6,188 nucleotides of DNA from Candidatus Kapaibacterium sp. (GTDB taxonomy: Bacteria > Bacteroidota > Ignavibacteria > Palsa-1295), in assembly GCA_025450975.1 (NCBI GenBank), contig JANWLI010000003.1, positions 1 to 6,188 on the forward strand. Direction: 5' to 3'. A program made the position numbers and the translations under genes. The notes below the pieces were generated by a model. It was not told where the DNA came from. It saw only the letters and a program-made list of their open reading frames with translations, and did not search any database. Below are positions 1 to 5,200 of the stretch, one piece after another (the first letter of the stretch is position 1; each line of letters starts with the position of its first letter).

Positions 1-21
1 CTGACGGGACTAAATGCAAAC

Positions 22-46
22 GCATTGGTCCCTTCGGGACCAATGC
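22..46. repeat. Perfect 11-bp inverted repeat, 3-nt loop
   Basis: Arms gcattggtccc (22-32) and gggaccaatgc (36-46) are perfectly complementary around ttc. It is the longest stem in the palindrome cluster. There is no T-run after it on either strand, so it does not read as an intrinsic terminator and is better seen as one unit of the repeat cluster. Confidence 0.85.
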
Positions 47-112
47 ACAATGAGCCCGCGGGGGCGACGATCCCAAAGCACTCCAGTCCCGTCAGGGACG
101 ACAGTGTTCCAG

Positions 113-132
113 CCCAGGGCGTAAGCCCTGGG
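113..132. repeat. Palindrome cccagggc/gccctggg with gtaa loop
   Basis: Perfect 8-bp arms at 113-120 and 125-132 flank the loop gtaa. It lies 13 bp after the 86-99 hairpin and 24 bp before the 157-170 hairpin. I recall this arm-and-loop motif from dispersed intergenic repeats of other environmental bacterial genomes, but that is memory and not a search result. Confidence 0.8.
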
Positions 133-206
133 ACAACAAACACACAAACACCCCAAGCCCCGCCAGGGGCGAAAGACGCGGATGTAACTCGCCCCCGCTT
201 CGTCGT

Positions 207-214
207 TATCTTTG
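207..214 (+). promoter_or_regulatory. Bacteroidota-type -7 promoter box (TATCTTTG)
   Basis: TATCTTTG matches the TAnnTTTG -7 consensus of the primary sigma factor in Bacteroidota exactly. It ends 20 bp before the ATG at 235, giving a short leader. No convincing TTG-type -33 element is seen about 20 bp upstream. The box sets the start of the next gene: the upstream alternative start at 25 would lie before the promoter and inside the palindrome cluster. Confidence 0.6.
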
Positions 215-234
215 TACGACTATTTCCCAACCTT

Positions 235-1080
235 ATGAAAACATTCATCGCTGCCCTTCTCGTCTTGCTTTGCTCGGCTTCATATGCACAGATCACGCTC
301 GAGCACGAAATTGGTGATAGCAACACATATTTTACTCTTATTGAGGTTGATAGTGGTGAGTACTACTACATGACGCAGATATTTGGAGGAAACGATAATG
401 TCGATATTAAACTCTATGATCTTGATTACAATCTGGTAAAAGTAATTGATATTCCTGGCAATTCTGGTTCATTCGTCACCCTGAATATTGTCTACATTAC
501 AAAAAGATTATTTGATCTAGATGACAGTCTTGAACTTGTTTTATACAATGACGCCTCCCCTCCTTCCCAAAATGGCTGGGTAAAAATCTATAAAGAATCG
601 GGGTCTCTTCTTTTCTCCTGTGAAAATTGTGGGCTGGGATATAACAAGGCGTTATGGTACAAACATGAGCGTGGAATTCATCACACACCTAACGGCACAA
701 AAATGCTGATAATGAAGCACTATTACACCGGCGACCCTTTATATCCCGGCAACAGGATCTACGGCCTTCCGGGAAGGCTGCCTTCACACTCCGCCGTCAC
801 CGACGACATCGCCTACATCCAATCCGCGCTCAATATTGAGAGTTTTCCGAACCCGGCATCCGATCGCATCCAGGTGAACTACAAGCTCCCGGCCGGCACG
901 ACCTCCGGATTCATCACGATCCGCGACACCAAAGGCGCCGAACTCCAACGCCACCCCATCAACTACACCGAAGAAACCATCGCCCTCGACACGCAAGGTC
1001 TGTCACCCGGCTCGTATTATTGCTGCCTGCTCACGGACGACGGCAGAACGGCGGTGAAGAAGATGGTGGTGGTGAGGTAG
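235..1080 (+). CDS. Secreted protein with T9SS C-terminal sorting domain
   Basis: This 281-residue protein is probably exported by Sec and then passed across the outer membrane by the type IX secretion system, to be released or surface-anchored. Residues 1-18 form a signal peptide (Lys2, hydrophobic core, ending SASYA before Gln19). Residues about 20-180 are rich in beta-forming segments, Tyr and Asp, with a CENC pair at 130-133. I do not recognise a catalytic family there. Residues about 201-281 form a type A T9SS sorting domain: the SFPNPASD opening at 203-210, then alternating strands, an LSPGSYY turn and the terminal KKMVVVR. The start at 235 is chosen because it begins the signal peptide and follows the -7 box; the frame is open back to 25, but only through repeats. 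Base composition changes sharply inside the gene: rows 361-540 are about 28-37% GC, rows 781-900 about 57-62%. The passenger function is unknown; the sorting-domain call is strong. Confidence 0.85.
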   Translation: MKTFIAALLVLLCSASYAQITLEHEIGDSNTYFTLIEVDSGEYYYMTQIFGGNDNVDIKLYDLDYNLVKVIDIPGNSGSFVTLNIVYITKRLFDLDDSLELVLYNDASPPSQNGWVKIYKESGSLLFSCENCGLGYNKALWYKHERGIHHTPNGTKMLIMKHYYTGDPLYPGNRIYGLPGRLPSHSAVTDDIAYIQSALNIESFPNPASDRIQVNYKLPAGTTSGFITIRDTKGAELQRHPINYTEETIALDTQGLSPGSYYCCLLTDDGRTAVKKMVVVR

Positions 1081-1117
1081 GGTACCTACGAGAGAATAGG
1101 CTCAGGACGCCGCATTT

Positions 1118-1161
1118 CCCGAACGCCCGTACGTCCGACCGTCCGACCACCCGAACGCCCG
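1118..1161. repeat. GC-rich direct repeats in the gap before the S1 gene
   Basis: The 12-mer cccgaacgcccg occurs at 1118-1129 and again at 1150-1161. Between the copies the 8-mer cgtccgac is repeated in tandem (1132-1139, 1140-1147). The tract lies in the 151-bp gap between the T9SS-protein gene and the S1 gene, which contains no supported gene. No strong intrinsic terminator follows the stop at 1080; only a 5-bp stem overlaps it (1077-1081/1085-1089). The tract may be a dispersed low-complexity repeat. Function is unknown. Confidence 0.7.
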
Positions 1162-1193
1162 CTCCCCAACCCGCACTGGGAGCCTTCTTCCCC

Positions 1194-1201
1194 TTTCTTT
1201 G
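1194..1201 (+). promoter_or_regulatory. Possible -7 box (TTTCTTTG) for the S1 gene
   Basis: TTTCTTTG differs from the TAnnTTTG -7 consensus at one position and lies 30 bp before the ATG at 1232, a spacing that would give a leader of about 25 nt. No -33 element is evident. If real, the alternative TTG start at 1199 lies inside the promoter and cannot be used. Confidence 0.3.
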
Positions 1202-1231
1202 GTTATTTTCCTCCCTTACAAATACAAGGAT

Positions 1232-2497
1232 ATGGAAAACCTCGAGTCAAACGTCATGCCCGGATCGGCCGAACCCGCCGAGGCAGCCGCTACTGAAGCG
1301 GAAACACATGTTGAACCAGCCGATGCTGCCGTAGCTGCCGGTCCTTTTGCGCATCTTGAAGCGAAGCGCAGAGCTAAGGAGATCGTCCAGGTTCGCATCC
1401 TAAAGTGGCAGAAAAATGGCCTCATCTGCGAACTCGAGGATGGCACTGCTGCCTATATGCCGAATAACCAGATCGATCTGAACCCGGACCGCAACATCGC
1501 CGATTACTTCGGCAAGACGATCCCGGCACGCATTACGCGTATCAAGGTCGAAGGCGACAAGGCAGAAGCCAACGTCTCGCATCGCTCCGTCTTGGAAGAC
1601 GATCTGCGTCACGCATCGAAAGAGCGTCTCGACTCGATCAAAGCCGGCGATCTGATCGACGTCAAAGTTAAAGCGTTTAATATTAAAGATGTTATCGTCG
1701 ACCTCGGTCCCGGTATCGACGCATTTATCCGCGGCAGAGATCTGACGTGGGAAGAATTCGATCATCCGTACGAGATCGTCAAGCGTGGCGACACGTTGCA
1801 GGCAAAAGTCCTGCAGGTCGACAAGAAGCATCGTAAGGTGCAGCTTGGCGTACGCCAGCTCACTGCCGATCCGTACCAGGAAAAGTTTGAGAAAGTCGTC
1901 CCGGAGTCGACCATGTCTGCGACCGTCGTCTCGATCAATGACTTTGGTGCCGAAGTAGATCTTGGCGACGATGTGATCGCCTTCCTGCCGATCTCCGAGA
2001 TCGACTGGGAGCGAATCCCCTCCGTTGCAGAGGCACTGAAGATCGACGACACGTTCAACGTGAGAATCATGACCGTCGACAACATGAAGCGCCGCATCAC
2101 CTGCTCGAAGAAGCGCCTCGTCGAGAATCCGATGCGGATGAAGGAAGACCGCTACAAAGTTGGTACCGATCATAACGCCGTTATCAAAGAAGTAAACCGC
2201 GGCGGAGTCGTCGTCAACTTCGAAGATGGCACCGAAGGATTTGTCCCGCGCCGCGAACTCAGCCACGATCGCATCGAGCGCCTCGAAGAGGTCTTCAAGA
2301 AAGAGAAGCCGCTTGAGAATCTTCGCGTCATCGAGTACGATCGCCGCAACGGCAAGATCACCTTATCGCTAGTCGCAGCAGAGCGCGAAGCACAGCGCAC
2401 AACGCTCCGGCAGTACCGCGCAAGCTCAAAGGCAGCAACGTTCGGCCTTGCCGATCAGCTCGCAGCGCTGAAAGAAAAGCTCGAATCGAATAACTAG
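1232..2497 (+). CDS. rpsA: Four-repeat S1 RNA-binding protein (ribosomal protein S1-like)
   Basis: This 421-residue cytoplasmic protein is predicted to bind single-stranded RNA through S1 (OB-fold) domains, as ribosomal protein S1 does when recruiting mRNA for translation. After an Ala/Glu-rich, probably disordered tail (1-45) come four S1 repeats at about 48-119, 137-210, 224-296 and 307-381, then a short charged C-terminus. From memory of E. coli S1, the repeats line up best with its domains 2-5: repeat 1 has the YMP..QIDLNP and VSHRSV pattern of domain 2, repeat 2 the YEIVKRGD..LGVRQL..DPY pattern of domain 3, repeat 3 the SEIDW of domain 4. The counterpart of E. coli domain 1, which binds S2, is absent, as is domain 6, so it is shorter than usual Gram-negative S1. 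The ATG at 1232 is preferred over an in-frame TTG at 1199, which lies in a possible promoter box; aagga ends only 1 nt before this ATG, too close to act as a Shine-Dalgarno. It could be the main bS1 or a paralogue, so the symbol is tentative. Confidence 0.85.
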   Translation: MENLESNVMPGSAEPAEAAATEAETHVEPADAAVAAGPFAHLEAKRRAKEIVQVRILKWQKNGLICELEDGTAAYMPNNQIDLNPDRNIADYFGKTIPARITRIKVEGDKAEANVSHRSVLEDDLRHASKERLDSIKAGDLIDVKVKAFNIKDVIVDLGPGIDAFIRGRDLTWEEFDHPYEIVKRGDTLQAKVLQVDKKHRKVQLGVRQLTADPYQEKFEKVVPESTMSATVVSINDFGAEVDLGDDVIAFLPISEIDWERIPSVAEALKIDDTFNVRIMTVDNMKRRITCSKKRLVENPMRMKEDRYKVGTDHNAVIKEVNRGGVVVNFEDGTEGFVPRRELSHDRIERLEEVFKKEKPLENLRVIEYDRRNGKITLSLVAAEREAQRTTLRQYRASSKAATFGLADQLAALKEKLESNN

Positions 2498-2505
2498 CAG
2501 AAACG

Positions 2506-2533
2506 AAAGACGCGGCTCTATGGCCGCGTCTTT
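2506..2533. terminator. Bidirectional intrinsic terminator between convergent genes
   Basis: Perfect 11-bp arms, aaagacgcggc (2506-2516) and gccgcgtcttt (2523-2533), flank the loop tctatg. The GC-rich core with A residues on one side and T residues on the other can terminate transcription in both directions. It starts 8 bp after the S1 stop and lies 23 bp beyond the stop of the convergent minus-strand gene at 2557, so it serves both. Confidence 0.85.
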
Positions 2534-2556
2534 GATCCACAGACTCTGTTAAGAGT

Positions 2557-2946
2557 TTAATCCTTCTGCTTATCGTGCTTCTGTTTCTTGATCGCCTTGT
2601 TCGACTTCTTTAAATCGTTCTGAAGCTTCGCACGTTCTTTACCGGTCAGTTCTCCGTCCGAGCGCATACGAGCTTCTTTCCGCTCGATCTTGTCCTGACG
2701 CTTGTTCAGCTTCGCCGCTTCTTTATCAGTGAGCTCTCCGGACGCGACGCCCTTCTCGATGCGCTTGTCCTGCTTATTTTGGCGAGCATTGATCGAGTTC
2801 GGATTCTTCGGCTTTGCAGTAGGTTTAGCAACAGCTCCCTGCGATGACGATAAGCCTGGTGCAGTACCGGTGAGGCCCTGCGCCTGCAATGTGGTGGCAA
2901 GCAATCCGATGCTTGCAGAAACGATAAGGATGTTAGTGATCTTCAT
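2557..2946 (-). CDS. Small basic exported protein with two helical GELT repeats
   Basis: This 129-residue protein has a signal peptide (residues 1-23, MKITNILIVS through LQAQ) and is probably periplasmic or secreted. A Pro/Ala/Ser-rich linker (about 24-50) follows. The rest is extremely Lys/Arg/Glu-rich and likely helical, with two repeats 28 residues apart: GELTDKEAAKL at 70-80 and GELTGKERAKL at 98-108. It ends in a Lys-rich tail (KQKHDKQKD). It resembles a widespread but uncharacterised set of small exported proteins with SGELTxxEAxxL/DGxLTxxERxxL repeats, known to me only by general resemblance. The D-G-x-L-x-x-x-E spacing recalls the second half of an EF-hand loop, but the first acidic ligands are missing. 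No Shine-Dalgarno is seen; the start is preceded by an A/T-rich stretch (2947-2961). It lies 80 bp downstream of the peptide-binding lipoprotein on the same strand and may share its transcript. Function unknown. Confidence 0.75.
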   Translation of the reverse strand: MKITNILIVSASIGLLATTLQAQGLTGTAPGLSSSQGAVAKPTAKPKNPNSINARQNKQDKRIEKGVASGELTDKEAAKLNKRQDKIERKEARMRSDGELTGKERAKLQNDLKKSNKAIKKQKHDKQKD

Positions 2947-3026
2947 AACTTTTTAATTAATTGGTGATACCTTCTGTCATATAGAGCGACAGACCATCGC
3001 TAAAGTTTAATGAAATCGCATTCATA

Positions 3027-4838
3027 CTAGAACGATGCGGCGTCCTGCTTCTTACCGCCGCCGGCTGTTCCACGAACCTTCCACAGCGCATGGATATAGC
3101 CGGGACGAACCTTGTGCCACGAAACATTATCGAAGCGATCGACCCACACGACAGGGTTTTCCGGATTCCACAAAATAGTCGTCGGCTGATCGTCGTAAAG
3201 CACCTGCTGGAATTGCTTCTGATAGGCAAGGCGCTTCACCGGATCAAACTCAGCGCGAATAGCATCGAGTAAACGATCGGCCTCGGGCGAATTATAATAC
3301 GGGTAGTTCGATCCGCGATTCTTCGCCTGCGACGAATGGAAGAGCTGATAGTTATCCGTCTCGAACGGGTCGTTCTGCCATGAGCCATAGGAGGCGTCGA
3401 ACTTGTGATCGCGTAATCTGTCAAGGAAGACGGCCCACTCCAGGGTCTGCACTTCTGCCTTGATGCCAACTTTTCGCATCTGCTCGGCAACGATCAACAG
3501 GATCTGCTTACGAACTTCATTGACATTCGAGATAAAGGTAAACTCAAACTTTACCAGCTTACCATCGATCTTCTTATCAAGCACTCCGTCGCCATCGCTA
3601 TCTGTCCAGCCGGCCTCGGCAAGTAGTTGCTTAGCGCGATCCGGATTAAACTCGATCGGCTTGAGGTCGGTGTTATACTCCTTGCGCCAAGGCGGGCAAG
3701 GCGACTCTGTCGGCTTGGCAAGGCCAAACTGCACTTTGTCGATGATCGTCTTGCGATCGACAAGATGCGACATCGCCCAACGGACACGCTTATCACTGAA
3801 GAACGGTCCTTTGTTATTCCAGTTGAGCAGCGTATACGAACCGAGCGGATACGTTGTCTTCTTGAGAAACTTCTGCTGTGTCGTGTCGACCTTGACGTAA
3901 TAGGGCGCTTGTAACTGGCCGATAAGATCAATGTCCTGTGACTTGATCGCCGTCACTGCCGCAGTCCAGTCAGAGATCACTTTATAGATCAACTGATCCG
4001 GATGTACTTCGCCAAACTTCGAGCCGCCTTTATTCGCATAGTGCTCATTACGAACTAATATGATACGATCGTTCGTGCGCCATTCGGAAAGCTTGTACGG
4101 GCCCGATCCCTGAATATACTTCGGATCGCGGCCAAGCTCGGGCTGCATGAAATATGTTGCAAACTCCTGCATAGCAGGGTTCTTCGCGCGCTTGGCAGCA
4201 GTTGCGCTATCGATGTCTTCCGGATTGCCGCCCGCCTCGATGATCGCACCAATATCATCCCACGAATACTTATCGGTGATGCCCTGCGGATCGTAGATAT
4301 GCTTCGGAAGAATATAGAGGATATCGCAAAACGCCTGTTCGATCGTGAGGAAGTACGGCTTCCACATCGTAAAGCGGATACGATACGGATCGCCATCGAT
4401 AAGTTCGCAGCTATGAATGCCATCGACGTACACGCGCTTGTGGCCATTCATATTGTTGAGCGGATTCTTCAGCGATTTCAAGCTAAAGATCACGTCATGA
4501 CCGGTAAGCTCTTTGCCATCGGCAAACTTCACGCCCTTGCGAAGCTTGAAGTCGAACGTCTTGTGATCGGCCGACTCGACCGGCATCTCTTCGGCAAGCC
4601 AAGGAATGTTCACTTCCATCGTCTCCGGATTGATACGGAGCAGGCGTTCGAAGATCATCTCCTCCACATACGTTTCGTTAGCGCCTGTTGAGGTCTGCGG
4701 ATTAAGACGCTCAAGCTCCGAGAGAATATGTTCGACGACACGATTTTCCGAGGAGACGTCCTGGGCACCGCCGCCACCGCCGCCGCAACCAACAGTTACG
4801 AGCGATGCAGCAAGAAAAGAGAAAAGTATAAAACGCAT
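3027..4838 (-). CDS. Oligopeptide-type ABC transporter substrate-binding lipoprotein
   Basis: This 603-residue extracytoplasmic solute-binding protein of the SBP_bac_5 (OppA/DppA) family would capture peptides or similar ligands for an ABC importer. The signal peptide ends at Cys18 (LVTVGC), a likely lipidation site though Thr rather than Leu sits at -3, followed by a six-Gly spacer (19-24) and the mature domain. Family landmarks are the early RLLRINPETMEV segment (65-76), FDFKLRKGVKFADGKELT (95-112), ILPKHIYD (176-183), GSGPYKLSEW (244-253), the RVRWAMSHLVDRKTI segment (351-365), LLAEAGWTDSDGDGVLD (405-421) and the C-terminal lobe with WQNDPFETDNYQLF (487-500). The DSDGDG loop looks calcium-binding but is common in this family at this place. 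The C-terminus is a short Gly/Lys/Ala tail. Length fits the longer Bacteroidota-type members. No permease or ATPase gene adjoins it here, so it is an orphan binding protein or has distant partners. Its substrate cannot be read from sequence. Confidence 0.93.
   Translation of the reverse strand: MRFILFSFLAASLVTVGCGGGGGGAQDVSSENRVVEHILSELERLNPQTSTGANETYVEEMIFERLLRINPETMEVNIPWLAEEMPVESADHKTFDFKLRKGVKFADGKELTGHDVIFSLKSLKNPLNNMNGHKRVYVDGIHSCELIDGDPYRIRFTMWKPYFLTIEQAFCDILYILPKHIYDPQGITDKYSWDDIGAIIEAGGNPEDIDSATAAKRAKNPAMQEFATYFMQPELGRDPKYIQGSGPYKLSEWRTNDRIILVRNEHYANKGGSKFGEVHPDQLIYKVISDWTAAVTAIKSQDIDLIGQLQAPYYVKVDTTQQKFLKKTTYPLGSYTLLNWNNKGPFFSDKRVRWAMSHLVDRKTIIDKVQFGLAKPTESPCPPWRKEYNTDLKPIEFNPDRAKQLLAEAGWTDSDGDGVLDKKIDGKLVKFEFTFISNVNEVRKQILLIVAEQMRKVGIKAEVQTLEWAVFLDRLRDHKFDASYGSWQNDPFETDNYQLFHSSQAKNRGSNYPYYNSPEADRLLDAIRAEFDPVKRLAYQKQFQQVLYDDQPTTILWNPENPVVWVDRFDNVSWHKVRPGYIHALWKVRGTAGGGKKQDAASF
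4767..4784 (-). repeat. Tandem 9-bp repeat encoding the lipoprotein Gly tract
   Basis: On the minus strand this is two exact copies of GGCGGCGGT, encoding the six glycines directly after the lipidated cysteine (residues 19-24). The tract forms a flexible tether and is a possible site of slippage that would change tether length in steps of three residues without shifting frame. Confidence 0.8.
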
Positions 4839-4853
4839 AAATTGAAGGAAATT

Positions 4854-4858
4854 AGGAG
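4854..4858 (+). promoter_or_regulatory. Shine-Dalgarno (aggag) of the YciI-like gene
   Basis: AGGAG lies 6 nt before the ATG at 4865, a good Shine-Dalgarno arrangement in a window where other starts lack one. It favours 4865 over the in-frame ATG at 4889, although the family alignment begins only near residue 13. It sits in the 26-bp gap between two divergent genes, so at least one promoter must lie inside the opposite gene's 5' end. Confidence 0.6.
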
Positions 4859-4864
4859 AATACT

Positions 4865-5191
4865 ATGGTGTTAGAAGTCGTTTCAATGGTACAAAACGTG
4901 AAATACTACATCATACATATCACCTACGTAGTTCCACAAAACGAAGTAGACCTCGTTCGCCCGGAACACCGCGAATACCTCAAGCTATTCTATGATAACG
5001 GCACCCTGCTTTTTAGCGGCCCGCGTATGCCTCCGACTGGCGGCATCCTCGTTGCAAAGGCGGAAAACGACGATTTTATCAGGGAGATGATCGCAGCTGA
5101 CCCCTTCAGCGCTAAGAAGATCGCCACCTATGAAGTTATCGAAATGAAGCCGGCAATGTGGGCGACGGAACTTGCGCCGATTTTTTCGTAA
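4865..5191 (+). CDS. YciI-like (YCII-related domain) protein
   Basis: This 108-residue cytoplasmic protein of the YCII-related family has a dimeric ferredoxin-like fold. Family members are small and mostly of unclear activity, with a conserved His/Asp pair proposed as an active site. Landmarks are the first strand KYYIIHITY (13-21), RPEHREYLKLFYDNGTLLFSGP (32-53), which matches the RPAHLxxL..EGRLLxAGP pattern of E. coli YciI, TGGILVAKA (58-66), AADPF (77-81) and the last strand YEVIEMKP (89-96). His35 and Asp79 are the likely conserved pair. The first 12 residues extend beyond the usual family start; the aggag at 4854-4858 supports ATG 4865, while ATG 4889 would give a standard length of 100. 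Only 9 bp separate its stop from the DUF58 start, so the two are probably co-transcribed. The gene diverges from the lipoprotein. Substrate unknown. Confidence 0.88.
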   Translation: MVLEVVSMVQNVKYYIIHITYVVPQNEVDLVRPEHREYLKLFYDNGTLLFSGPRMPPTGGILVAKAENDDFIREMIAADPFSAKKIATYEVIEMKPAMWATELAPIFS

Positions 5192-5200
5192 GACTTCCTA

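Larger units (their letters stand above)
1..170. repeat. Cluster of short GC-rich palindromes (REP-like)
   Basis: This gene-free stretch holds at least five short inverted repeats in a row. They are 22-46 (11-bp arms, 3-nt loop), 54-65 (gccc/gggc around a CCCGCGGG core), 86-99 (gtccc/gggac, loop gtca), 113-132 (8-bp arms, loop gtaa) and 157-170 (gcccc/ggggc, loop gcca). Positions 1-10 (ctgacgggac) match the end of the reverse complement of the 86-99 hairpin, so an inverted partial copy enters from the left edge. Several units are followed by a similar GAC/GAA trailer (66-68, 100-102, 171-173). Clustered short palindromes of this kind are typical of REP/BIME-like intergenic elements, which in other bacteria are moved by RAYT (Y1 HUH) transposases. 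No such transposase is visible here. A frame stays open through this stretch into the downstream gene, but it is almost certainly non-coding. Confidence 0.8.

Noticed and set aside
25..234. In-frame 70-residue N-terminal extension of the T9SS protein from an ATG-like start at 25
   Set aside because: It runs through the palindrome cluster, precedes the -7 box and would bury the signal peptide that begins at 235.
1020..1334. Plus-strand open frame spanning the T9SS gene end, the GC repeat tract and the S1 start
   Set aside because: It overlaps two supported genes and reads the repeat tract as Pro/Thr/Arg-rich noise.
1400..2266. Long open frame on the minus strand opposite the S1 gene
   Set aside because: No recognisable domain. 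It mirrors the codon bias of the S1 gene, whose S1 repeats are clear on the plus strand.
2985..3001. Small hairpin agcga/tcgct in the 80-bp gap between the lipoprotein and the small exported protein
   Set aside because: Only 5 bp with a 7-nt loop and no following T-run on the minus strand. Not enough for a terminator or attenuator.
3460..3900. Open frames in other phases within the lipoprotein gene (plus 3460-3900 and 3627-3914, minus 3551-3931)
   Set aside because: Low-complexity Arg/Ser/Leu-rich translations without family features, fully covered by a confident SBP_bac_5 gene.
4532..4640. Calcium-binding type 3 repeat in the lipoprotein, suggested by the DSDGDGVLD motif
   Set aside because: The motif is a usual feature of the AGWxDxDGDG loop in OppA/DppA-type proteins (residues 413-421, about 3576-3602), so it is not a separate domain. 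Nothing similar is coded at 4532-4640.
4886..4900. Possible -7 element (reverse complement contains gttttgtacc) for the lipoprotein gene inside the YciI-like gene
   Set aside because: It shares TTTTGTAC with the box at 207-214 but lacks the TA at the proper spacing, and no -33 element is seen.
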